Shown piece after piece: positions 26,911 to 35,268 of a stretch of 64,000 nt of DNA. Position 1 is the first letter of the stretch. Each line of letters starts with the position of its first letter. The notes beneath the pieces were generated by a model that worked only from the letters and a program-made list of their open reading frames with translations, was not told the origin of the DNA and made no database searches. The translations under genes were made by a program, and so were the position numbers. Source of the stretch: Bradyrhizobium jicamae (GTDB lineage Bacteria > Pseudomonadota > Alphaproteobacteria > Rhizobiales > Xanthobacteraceae); the NCBI RefSeq assembly GCF_001440395.1, contig NZ_LLXZ01000215.1, forward strand, positions 1 to 64,000, in the 5' to 3' direction.

Positions 26911-28282
26911 CAGCATGGATGGTGCGGTCACAATATCACTGAAGCAGCGGGTTCTGAGAGCTGGAATGTGGAGCTTGTCCGGCTTCGCACTATCCTCCGC
27001 AATACGTCTCGGAAGCAACTTGCTGATGACGCGGTTACTCGCGCCGGAAATGTTCGGCGTAATGGCCCTTGCGTTTACGATCATCATGGGTCTTTCCATG
27101 TTTTCGGACGTCGGGCTTAAGCAGAACGTTGTCTATAGCCGGCGTGGGCACGACTCGATCTTCCTCAACACTGCTTGGGTTCTTCAGGCCTCACGCGGTC
27201 TAATGTTGTGGGCGATAGCCTGCTGTCTTTGTTTCGCAATTTTCTTGGCAGTCCGTCTCAACTTTGTATCGTCGAGTAGCGTTTATGCTGCACCAAGCCT
27301 TCCGTATGTTCTCGCCGCTCTGTCGTTCTCCGCAGTGATAAGCGGGTTTGAGTCAACGAAATTTCTGGAAGGCAGCCGAAGTGTCCTTCTCGGAAAGATC
27401 ACAAGCATAGAAATCATATCCCAGATCGCCGGGCTGGTGGCTATGCTCGTCTGGGTCTTGGTCGATCGTTCGGTCTGGGCGCTGGTGGCGGGTGCTCTGA
27501 CATCTTCCCTGATCAGAACCATACTGAGCCATACTTTGTTGCCTGGGACGCGTAACCGTTGGCAGTGGGACAAGGAAGCTGGCCGTGAGATCGTACATTA
27601 CGGGAAATGGATCCTGTTGGCCTCCGTTCTCGGATTCCTCGTCAACAGTGGTGACCGCTTGATTCTTGGCGGGCTGGTAGACTCGACCACCCTTGGCTTG
27701 TACGCGATCGCATCCCTAATCGTGGGCTCGCTCGAAGGGGTTTTGTCGAAGATCATGAGTGATGTGGCTTTTCCTGCATTCAGCGAGATTGCTCGCGATC
27801 GCATTGCCGATTTGAAGAAGAGCTATTACAGAGTTCTCTTTATTCTGGCTTCTGCATCATACTTCGTGTCCGGGGTCTTCATAAGTTCCGGTCAGTCTTT
27901 GATCAACCTGTTATACGATCGACGGTACGAGGACGCGGGATGGATGTTGGCGCTCCTCGCGGCCAGCCTAATGGCGATGCCGTTTCGGCTATCGACGCAA
28001 TCATTTCTGGCATTGGGGCTACCGAAGCTTCAGTCGTATACCGTCATCGTCCGGCTGTGTTCCCTGTTCCTCGTGACTCCGATCGCATTCAATTATGCGG
28101 GATTGCAAGGGGCTTTGATTGCAATTGTCTTCAGTCATTTTTCTTACCTTCCAGTGATTATCTTTTACAACGTGAGAAATGGACTTTTTGATTTATCAAA
28201 GGAATTGCTGTTGCTGGTCTGGCTGCCAGTTGGCCTAGCGGTCGGAAAGATCTTTTCACTCGTGATGGGGTGGCTCTTGTGA
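26900..28282 (+). CDS. Oligosaccharide flippase, Wzx/PST family
   Basis: A 460-residue membrane protein with about 12-14 hydrophobic helices. The start (SLKQRVLRAGMWSLSGFALS) and the TRLLAPEMFGVMALAFTIIM segment match the polysaccharide transport (PST/MVF-like) flippases that move lipid-linked oligosaccharide to the periplasm. The ATG at 26900 overlaps the wzy-like stop at 26910; an in-frame ATG upstream at 26876 is also possible. Adjacent genes encode polymerase, glycosyltransferase and methyltransferase, as expected of a Wzx/Wzy-dependent locus. Confidence 0.85.
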   Translation: MVDSSMDGAVTISLKQRVLRAGMWSLSGFALSSAIRLGSNLLMTRLLAPEMFGVMALAFTIIMGLSMFSDVGLKQNVVYSRRGHDSIFLNTAWVLQASRGLMLWAIACCLCFAIFLAVRLNFVSSSSVYAAPSLPYVLAALSFSAVISGFESTKFLEGSRSVLLGKITSIEIISQIAGLVAMLVWVLVDRSVWALVAGALTSSLIRTILSHTLLPGTRNRWQWDKEAGREIVHYGKWILLASVLGFLVNSGDRLILGGLVDSTTLGLYAIASLIVGSLEGVLSKIMSDVAFPAFSEIARDRIADLKKSYYRVLFILASASYFVSGVFISSGQSLINLLYDRRYEDAGWMLALLAASLMAMPFRLSTQSFLALGLPKLQSYTVIVRLCSLFLVTPIAFNYAGLQGALIAIVFSHFSYLPVIIFYNVRNGLFDLSKELLLLVWLPVGLAVGKIFSLVMGWLL

Positions 28283-28409
28283 ATAGTGAGGCCCTGAAGA
28301 AGGGGGTGAGTGCTTCGGCGGCCAGGCGCGAGGTTCAATCCTTGCCCTCTAGCCATCAGTAGTAAGCAACTCGATGTCGTCAGTCGAGCTAGGTGTACCG
28401 GAGATCTTA

Positions 28410-29465
28410 ATGAGGATAACTTTCGTTCTGCCGCAGCTCAACCTCTCTGGAGGTAACAAGGTCGTGGCGATTTACTCCCAGGAATTGAGCCGGCTTGGAC
28501 ACACTGTAACGATCATTGTGCCGAGGCGGCCTAGTCCATCTTGGTCGGTCAGGCTAAGGAGCCTGCTCAGAGGGAGCGGACCACCCGCGCTTAGTTCGCA
28601 TTTTGATGGTCTAGATCTTAGGTACATCTTTATTGATGCCCCTCGTTCCCTCGACGACAGTGAAGTTCCGGAATCGGATGTTATTATCGCCACTTGGTGG
28701 GAGACTGCTGAATGGATAAGCAATCTTTCGTCGAGTAAGGGCCGCAAGTTCTACTTCGTACAGCATCATGAAGTCTTTTCCCATTTGGCCCCGCGATCGA
28801 AAGACACCTATACTCTTCCACTTCGCAAGATAGTCGTTTCGAAATGGCTGCAAGATGTGATGGCCACAGAATACGGCGATCGGGACGTTTCGCTTGTACC
28901 GAATAGTGTCGACAGAGGCCAATTTTTTTCTTCAATGCGTTCTAAGAGCGCTGTACCAACGGTTGGCTTGCTATATTCGACCGTCGCGTTCAAAGGGCTC
29001 GACACATCACTTGCAGTAATCAAACAGGTCCAGATCGATATTCCAGGTTTAAAGATCGTCGCGTTTGGTAGCGAGCATCAACAAGACCGTTTACCTCTTC
29101 CAAATGACGCAAGTTTCTTCTTTGAACCAAGCCAAGACAGGATTCGTCATATTTATGCTCAATGTGATCTTTGGCTTACCTGCAGCCGGACGGAAGGCTT
29201 CAATCTGCCGGCCCTAGAGGCGATGGCATGCGGAACCCCCGTGGTGTCTACCAAGGCTGGCTGGCCCGCAGATGGCGTTCTAGATGGTGTCAATGGAAGG
29301 CTGGCCGACGTTGACGACGTAAACGAGATTGCTCGTGCCGTCCGTTGGGTGCTTACCAGAACTGACAAAGAGTGGCTGTCATTGTCTAACGCCGCGCTAG
29401 AAACGAAGACAACAGCATCCTGGGCAGAGAGCGCTCTATTATTCGAGAAAGCTCTTTTTTCATGA
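28410..29465 (+). CDS. GT4-family glycosyltransferase
   Basis: A 351-residue GT-B enzyme. The N-terminal MRITFVLPQLNLSGGNKVVA holds the glycine-rich acceptor-side loop. The C-terminal domain has the donor-binding E-x7-E motif in TEGFNLPALEAMACGTPVVS. The ATG at 28410 has GGAG upstream; an earlier ATG at 28374 would add 12 unlikely residues. Its stop overlaps the next ATG (ATGA), so it is coupled to the FkbM methyltransferase. Sugar donor and acceptor cannot be read. Confidence 0.85.
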   Translation: MRITFVLPQLNLSGGNKVVAIYSQELSRLGHTVTIIVPRRPSPSWSVRLRSLLRGSGPPALSSHFDGLDLRYIFIDAPRSLDDSEVPESDVIIATWWETAEWISNLSSSKGRKFYFVQHHEVFSHLAPRSKDTYTLPLRKIVVSKWLQDVMATEYGDRDVSLVPNSVDRGQFFSSMRSKSAVPTVGLLYSTVAFKGLDTSLAVIKQVQIDIPGLKIVAFGSEHQQDRLPLPNDASFFFEPSQDRIRHIYAQCDLWLTCSRTEGFNLPALEAMACGTPVVSTKAGWPADGVLDGVNGRLADVDDVNEIARAVRWVLTRTDKEWLSLSNAALETKTTASWAESALLFEKALFS

Positions 29466-30157
29466 TTGCGCAAAGAAACACGCTGTCTGCGAGGGCTTTG
29501 AAGGCTGCCCGCCGCCTTATCAGATACAACGGCTTCACAGAGCGTGCCCAGCAAATTGCTCGCAAAAACCCGTTATTGAAACTCGGTGAGATCGCCCATT
29601 CGCTCGATGTAAAAAGTTCGGACATAATCATTGATTGCGGTGCAAACGTTGGAGATATGACGTCTCGTTTCGCGCGAACCGGTGCGTCAGTCTTCGCATT
29701 CGAGCCGAATCCGCTTTGCTATTCGATACTTCGAAAACGATTTGCGATGACCCCAAATGTACAGTGCTTCAACGAGGGGGTGATGGATCGGGAATGCGTC
29801 TTGTCCCTGTCGTATCCGGAAGCCTCCTCGGAGTGGGATGCGCTGGACGCGACTGTCGCGAGCTCGTTCAACGTCGATGGTACGGTTCAAGCAACAAACG
29901 ACGTTAGATGCATCTCTCTCAGCGACTTTATCTTCTCCCTGCGGCGACCTGTTAAACTGGTCAAGATGGACATCGAGGGATCCGAGATCCAGGTTCTGAA
30001 CAGCCTGTTAGACAGTAAGGCCATCGATCTCGTGGAGCTTATGGTGGTCGAAACACACGAAAAGCAGCAGCCCGAGCTGCTCGCCGCCACCAATGCCCTT
30101 CGTCAACGGATTAGAGAATCAGGTCTGGGTACAAAAATACGTCTAGACTGGATCTAG
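29462..30157 (+). CDS. FkbM-family SAM-dependent methyltransferase
   Basis: A 231-residue enzyme with the SAM-binding motif IDCGANVGDMTSRFA, the acidic FEPNP loop and the family signature KLVKMDIEGSEIQVLNSLL. FkbM-type enzymes O-methylate sugars or other small groups; in polysaccharide clusters they decorate glycan residues. It is the last gene of the rightward polymerase-flippase-glycosyltransferase run and overlaps the previous gene by four bases. The opposing gene ends at 30259, so a terminator could lie between, but no clear one was seen. Confidence 0.87.
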   Translation: MIAQRNTLSARALKAARRLIRYNGFTERAQQIARKNPLLKLGEIAHSLDVKSSDIIIDCGANVGDMTSRFARTGASVFAFEPNPLCYSILRKRFAMTPNVQCFNEGVMDRECVLSLSYPEASSEWDALDATVASSFNVDGTVQATNDVRCISLSDFIFSLRRPVKLVKMDIEGSEIQVLNSLLDSKAIDLVELMVVETHEKQQPELLAATNALRQRIRESGLGTKIRLDWI

Positions 30158-30258
30158 ACGTGGTGATGCCACTCGATAGAGTAGCACTAGGGATGTCCAA
30201 GGCGCTGTGCAGCGTGTGACTTATTTTGTCAGATTTTGGTACGCCGTCACGCTAAGAT

Positions 30259-31410
30259 CTAACCAAGCCTGCAAAGCCGAAAAACCAAATCGCTCCAGCG
30301 GCTCCATTGCGCACTTTCCAGATACCACGCTCGGCAGCTTCTCGATAATTGTTCGTACATTGCCGGACTTTGTACATAGGGAAGAATACCCTCGACGAAT
30401 TGGGCCGGGGATGCTGCGAGCGGGAATAGCAAGCCAGTTGCCCCGTGTTCGATGGCGGAGGACGTTCCGCCAACCTCGTGAGCAATCGGTGGCACAGCGA
30501 AGGCTTGAGCTTCAACGAAGACTATTCCGTATGCATCCGCTTGCGTAGGCAAAAGAAGGAAATGTGCCTTCTGGAAAGCATCGCAAATTTGAGCCAGTTC
30601 TTCTGGATCGTCCTTTCTCAAAAATCCCTTGAAGTCGACAAAATCGAGTTCGCGGATGTGTTCTGGCGCTCGGCCGATCACGGTAAGGTGTACATCCGCC
30701 CCAAACGATTGCAGCGCCCGGCAAACGTCGATGGCCTTTTCTCCGCCCTTGCGGCTCCAGTCGGCAGAAGCAAACAACAACTGGACATCGCGGCTGTCGA
30801 TGCGCTTGGGGGTGTAGTGCGCTTCGACGACGTCCTTCGTGATATTTGCGCCAAACGGTAGTTCGAAAATCTTCTCGGGCGCGATCCCATAATCGGCCTT
30901 TGCCGAGTCGGCCGCCCATTTAGATGGAAGAATGATATAGGTTGCCCGCCTTAGAGTAAGTGCTTCGTGATGATCGCACTGTCTGAACAGCCAACGCGGC
31001 AACGACTTCATCTCGGGATAAAGTTTTGCCGCCGCCGCAAACGTCGCATCAGAAATGTAGACGATAGGCCGTCGCGTTATCAAGAATGGTACGTAGTTTG
31101 ATGCAGCAACCGCAACAATTGGTCCGCTCGGCAGAAAGGCCAATCTTGCGCTGGTGAATAATCCCGCGAGAAAGGCGTAGAGCGTCGTTAGCTGACAGTC
31201 GAAAGTTACTCCCAAAAAGAAGAGCGCTCGATTGATTTGCTTGGCCATTGTCGATAGCCATGCCCCGTCCAGTGCGACCACCGGCATTGTCGCACCGCCT
31301 CTGGCTTCCAACGACCTGAGAAGTGAATTTAGGGTGCCGGACCAGTTTAGGATGTTTGTCGCTTTGTGAGCGCTAAGAAACACAATGCAATTCTGATTGC
31401 TCGTCTTCAT
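30259..31410 (-). CDS. GT4-family glycosyltransferase
   Basis: A 383-residue GT-B enzyme. In the N-terminal half, LLRSLEARGGATMPVVALDG is seen. In the donor domain, LLFASADWSRKGGEKAIDVC carries the conserved Lys/Gly stretch, and the E-x7-E-like motif is in DAYGIVFVEAQAFAVPPIAH. It is transcribed leftward, convergent with the FkbM gene, and probably belongs to the same polysaccharide locus. The substrate cannot be determined from sequence. Confidence 0.85.
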   Translation of the reverse strand: MKTSNQNCIVFLSAHKATNILNWSGTLNSLLRSLEARGGATMPVVALDGAWLSTMAKQINRALFFLGVTFDCQLTTLYAFLAGLFTSARLAFLPSGPIVAVAASNYVPFLITRRPIVYISDATFAAAAKLYPEMKSLPRWLFRQCDHHEALTLRRATYIILPSKWAADSAKADYGIAPEKIFELPFGANITKDVVEAHYTPKRIDSRDVQLLFASADWSRKGGEKAIDVCRALQSFGADVHLTVIGRAPEHIRELDFVDFKGFLRKDDPEELAQICDAFQKAHFLLLPTQADAYGIVFVEAQAFAVPPIAHEVGGTSSAIEHGATGLLFPLAASPAQFVEGILPYVQSPAMYEQLSRSCRAWYLESAQWSRWSDLVFRLCRLG

Positions 31411-31709
31411 GATCTGACGCGACCTTCAATTGTGGGCGCTCGCGAATGTGGTCTGCGCCAAGAGAGAAAAATCAGGGGCAAACCTATACTAGATTTTCAA
31501 CCGAGATTAGAATCTCGAAATCTTGGAAAACGCTCATTGGTTCTCCCCTACGGAGAGGTAGCTGTATCGCCCGATGCCTAACGGCGCCGTCCGTCGCGAC
31601 GACGCTTCGTGCCGCTTCACTCGCTGCCGGCGGGCACGGTCACGGGCGTTGACCGCGTTAAACATGAATGCACCATGGGCATCGTGCATTGCGCTCCAAG
31701 GCGCAGTGC

Positions 31710-32798
31710 TCATTTGACCAGGCTAAAACCACCGGAAATGCCCAGCAATACAAGGCCATAGGCAATCAAGGCCAACGTTGTACCGAATTGAGGCGAATAG
31801 AATTTGTCGCGGTTTGCCATCACAGTCCTGTCGATCATCACATAAGCAAAGGCTCCAGCCGCGACGCCTACCGCATATGACAGAAGGCCCGTCGCGGGCT
31901 GCGTCAACCAGTCGATTCGCTTGGCTATGCCGTGCACAACAAATCCGCCTATCCAATGATTGAGGTACATCGGATAGGAAATCGCTCCGGCAAGCATGCC
32001 GATGGAATGGCGGCTTCCTGGTCGGGCGCAAAGAAGGACTGTACTGATAGCAAAAAACGGTGCACCGCGCGCGTAGGAGAGGGTAGCCAGCACCAGCAGC
32101 GACAAAATGCAACTGCCGACCAGGATTGCGACGATTGATGTCCGAAGATGGAAATTGCCATACAGCCGTTGGGTCGTCGCCGCAAGGACGCCGAGGCTGA
32201 TGGATGCGAAATCGACCAGGTGAAAGAACCAGAGGAACGATGAAACCAGGATCCAGAGAAACGGATTGCGTCCGAATTTCATCGCCACGACAATTGCGGG
32301 GGCGAGGAGATAGAATTGTTCCTCTACGGAGATGCTCCAGAAAGCGTTTCCTGTTCCCTTGAGCGGCATCTGCGGAAGTGCCGTTGCCGCGTCAGGTCTT
32401 AGGGAGAACCAATTGTGTGTGAAAGTTACATCATAGAAGAAAAACTCGAGCCATCGCGCGGTCACGGGCTCTCGCGCCGCGCTCAGCGCATAAAGTACGG
32501 CTACTGCAAAGAAGTACGGTACCCAAATGCGCGTCGCGCGATTGAAGAAAAATCGGGGGAGTTGGGAGAGATGAGAATCAAGTAAAATGCCTCCGATCAG
32601 CCAGCCACTTAATGCGAAGAAGACCTGAACAGCCAGATTTCCGACAATCTCGCTCTGCGCTATCAGTTCAGCGTGCCCTAAGGCAACAATCGATGCGAGT
32701 ACAAAGCGCAGCCAATCGAAAAGCGGATAGCCGCCGATTTCGGCAGCTTGGCTCCTTTCAGAGTCTATTCGATCGGCGGATGTGGAAACACTCGACAA
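31710..32798 (-). CDS. Acyltransferase-3 family membrane protein (OafA-like)
   Basis: A 362-residue polytopic protein of the OafA/YrhL type. The conserved first part, FDWLRFVLASIVALGHAEL, holds the R-x-x and H of the active region. SGWLIGGILL and ISVEEQFYLLAPAIVVAMKF (the S-EEQFY motif) are diagnostic. Such enzymes add acetyl or other acyl groups to surface polysaccharide from cytosolic donors. The start is TTG at 32798. A second family member follows on the same strand at 32849-33916. Confidence 0.87.
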   Translation of the reverse strand: MSSVSTSADRIDSERSQAAEIGGYPLFDWLRFVLASIVALGHAELIAQSEIVGNLAVQVFFALSGWLIGGILLDSHLSQLPRFFFNRATRIWVPYFFAVAVLYALSAAREPVTARWLEFFFYDVTFTHNWFSLRPDAATALPQMPLKGTGNAFWSISVEEQFYLLAPAIVVAMKFGRNPFLWILVSSFLWFFHLVDFASISLGVLAATTQRLYGNFHLRTSIVAILVGSCILSLLVLATLSYARGAPFFAISTVLLCARPGSRHSIGMLAGAISYPMYLNHWIGGFVVHGIAKRIDWLTQPATGLLSYAVGVAAGAFAYVMIDRTVMANRDKFYSPQFGTTLALIAYGLVLLGISGGFSLVK

Positions 32799-32848
32799 GC
32801 GATTTTCCTATCTTGGATACTATGACTGTTCCCACGCCCGCATCAGGG

Positions 32849-33916
32849 TCAATCGCGGCTCGGGGACGGCTGCGCAGTAGCGCGGATGCCATCGTTCGAC
32901 ATCGAGACCTTCTTTCCGAACTGCTTGGCTAGTTGGGCGCTCGGCCGTTCGATGAAGAGCCAGAACAACGATGCAGCGCAGAGGCAGGCGACCAGAGACA
33001 CGACCCACCATAGCGCTTCAGTGTAGATGGTCCGCCCCGATATCAGATAGCCAGCTCGAAACGTAGCTCCGGTAACCGGATTGTGGATGAGATACAGCGA
33101 ATAGGAAATGGTTCCGAGAAATTGCAGCCATCGCCAATTTAGCCACAAGGCCAATTGCCCACCAACTGCAACGAATAAGAGGCTGATGGCGGTGACGCAG
33201 CAGACCAGAGAAAAATTGCTGGAGGAATGGATGGCTGCTGCGGCGATGATCGTCACGTATGCCAAGAACCAGGGTCGTGCGGTTGCATTCCGCCATGCGA
33301 CATTGGCGCCAACTCCAAGGAGAAAGGCGTACCAGAATTCCACGAAGACGCCGGGGGCTGCGGGTCCGAAGCCAAGGCACCAAGGCAGGCTGGCCAGAAA
33401 CGCGCAGACCATGACGGCTCTCGACCTGGTCAAAAGCAGCAGGGCATAAACGGAATAGAATTGAATTTCGAGGCATAGGGTCCAGAACACCGCGTTGATT
33501 TGTTTGAACCCAAGAAGCCCCTGAAGATAGAACAAATGACTCGCGATCTGGGAGGCCGAATACTCTTCCGCCGGGCGATTTGTCACGATCTTGGACGCCA
33601 TTACAGAAAACAGAATTGCAACAGCAATCGCTGCCCAGTAGGGAGGATCAAGCCTTATCGATCGCTTCAGCATGAACCGCAGGGCACCTGCGAATGAAAA
33701 CTGTTCGGCGCGGAGCGAATGAGAGATCACAAAACCGCTCAATACAAAGAAGATGGCTACGCCGAGATCGCCATGGGTCAGAAGTGCCTGGAGAGAAGAG
33801 GGTATTGTTTCGAACAATTCAGTAATGTGTCGGCCTTCAACCGCGTGGAACAGGACCACCGCCGACGCCGCGACACCCCGCAAGGCATCTACAAATGTGA
33901 AGCGAATTCGTTCCAT
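32849..33916 (-). CDS. Acyltransferase-3 family membrane protein
   Basis: A 355-residue paralogue-like member of the same family: FVDALRGVAASAVVLFHAVE (D-x-R-G ... H at the start), FFVLSGFVISHSL, and TLCLEIQFYSVYALLLL, the equivalent of the EEQFY motif with the second Glu replaced by Ile. A short Ser-rich tail ends the protein. It is 50 bases from the next acyltransferase gene, and the two may be co-transcribed. It probably acylates a glycan of the locus. The loss of one Glu in the motif is worth noting. Confidence 0.85.
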   Translation of the reverse strand: MERIRFTFVDALRGVAASAVVLFHAVEGRHITELFETIPSSLQALLTHGDLGVAIFFVLSGFVISHSLRAEQFSFAGALRFMLKRSIRLDPPYWAAIAVAILFSVMASKIVTNRPAEEYSASQIASHLFYLQGLLGFKQINAVFWTLCLEIQFYSVYALLLLTRSRAVMVCAFLASLPWCLGFGPAAPGVFVEFWYAFLLGVGANVAWRNATARPWFLAYVTIIAAAAIHSSSNFSLVCCVTAISLLFVAVGGQLALWLNWRWLQFLGTISYSLYLIHNPVTGATFRAGYLISGRTIYTEALWWVVSLVACLCAASLFWLFIERPSAQLAKQFGKKVSMSNDGIRATAQPSPSRD

Positions 33917-34041
33917 GATAACCGGTACTAATCTCGATAAAATCTATCTATGACAATCTGCTCTCAACGTTGCATTTCGGCGCCTCGATCAAGTGCTAGA
34001 AGCGAGGGCTGACTATCTCCGTCCAGATGCGTTTCCAGAAT

Positions 34042-35268
34042 TCATGTGATCTCGCGAAAGACATCCGCGTAGCCGGAAAGCGGCTGCTGACCGGTCAAAG
34101 TTTCAAGAAGACGATCCAGGGCCGCAGGATAGGATTGGGATCGATCCAGAAACTGCAAAGCCAACGTTGGGCACTCAGCGCGCAGTCGCTGGTATAGCGC
34201 CTGATCCTCGATTAGCGACAAAATTGCGTTGATGTAGCTTTCGACGTTGTCCGTCTGTGCATGAACGGTCGCTGATCCTATCACATCAAATGCGTTCGCA
34301 ACTTCGCTGGTAATAACAGGGATTCCCGACAGGACGGCTTCGGCGCAGACTTGTGGCATACCCTCGGTGAAATTGCTTCGGGTCGGAACGATGACAGCGT
34401 TACAGCGCGCATAAACGCCAAGCAATGCGTCGCGTTCGAGGCGGCCATGAACGATGACTTCATCCTCCATTCGGTGCTCCCGAACGATCGATTTCAACTC
34501 GGAGAGGGCGGGGCCGTCTCCGCACACCTCAAAGATAACTCTGGCGGATGCACGTTTTCGGAGGCCCCTAGCCATAAGTGGAATGTCCAGAACCCCCTTG
34601 TTGGACTCGGCCCTTCCAACAAAGACGATGCGGAATACACCGGGCGTATGAAGTGGGGCAGTGCGAAAGCCCGCAAGCTTGAATTGGCATCGATACTGAG
34701 AGAAGGGTACTTTGCCTCGAGATTCCGAGATGATCTGGCGCTCGCACTCGGGTGAAACGCCAATTGCGCCAGCGCACACGTGTGTGAAGAACAGGGAGTT
34801 GAGAGATCGAATGGCGCGGTGGAGCCTCCCTCGAGGAGGGAAGCCGCGCGGCCAGAGCACATTGTGCAGATTGACGATGACCGGAATGCCCAGGATCCGG
34901 AAGAAAGCTAGAACAAAATAGTGAGTAGTGCCCGAGTCAATCACCGCGACGGTCGCTCCAAACCGACGTGCGCGAATAGCCAGTTGGAGCCCGTAGAGGA
35001 TAAGCGATAAATGAAAGCGAGCGCCGCTGCGACCGGCAAGAGGCTTTGAGCAGTTCTCGATGTTGACCGGGCCGTCTCCTAGCTCGTCGATCCGGCTGTT
35101 TGAGGAGACGGCGAACGTCCGGATAGATCGAAGCCGGCAGTAGGCAAGAAGCTGTTCCGAGAACGCGATGCTGGTTTCATTGATGGACTTGCCGGCCAGC
35201 TGGGACCGACGGGCACCGACAATATCACCGGGACCAAGCGCTACAAATAGTCTGAGCTCATTGCTCAT
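34042..35268 (-). CDS. GT4-family glycosyltransferase
   Basis: A 408-residue GT-B enzyme. It has a Gly-x-Gly-rich acceptor loop near the N-terminus (ALGPGDIVGARRSQLAGKSI), VNLHNVLWPRGFPPRGR in the middle and, in the donor domain, IVFVGRAESNKGVLDIPLMA and NFTEGMPQVCAEAVLSGIPV. The start at 35268 overlaps the stop of the upstream oxidoreductase-epimerase gene (ATGA), so the two are coupled. The product may use the nucleotide sugar made by that enzyme, but this is inference. Confidence 0.85.
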   Translation of the reverse strand: MSNELRLFVALGPGDIVGARRSQLAGKSINETSIAFSEQLLAYCRLRSIRTFAVSSNSRIDELGDGPVNIENCSKPLAGRSGARFHLSLILYGLQLAIRARRFGATVAVIDSGTTHYFVLAFFRILGIPVIVNLHNVLWPRGFPPRGRLHRAIRSLNSLFFTHVCAGAIGVSPECERQIISESRGKVPFSQYRCQFKLAGFRTAPLHTPGVFRIVFVGRAESNKGVLDIPLMARGLRKRASARVIFEVCGDGPALSELKSIVREHRMEDEVIVHGRLERDALLGVYARCNAVIVPTRSNFTEGMPQVCAEAVLSGIPVITSEVANAFDVIGSATVHAQTDNVESYINAILSLIEDQALYQRLRAECPTLALQFLDRSQSYPAALDRLLETLTGQQPLSGYADVFREIT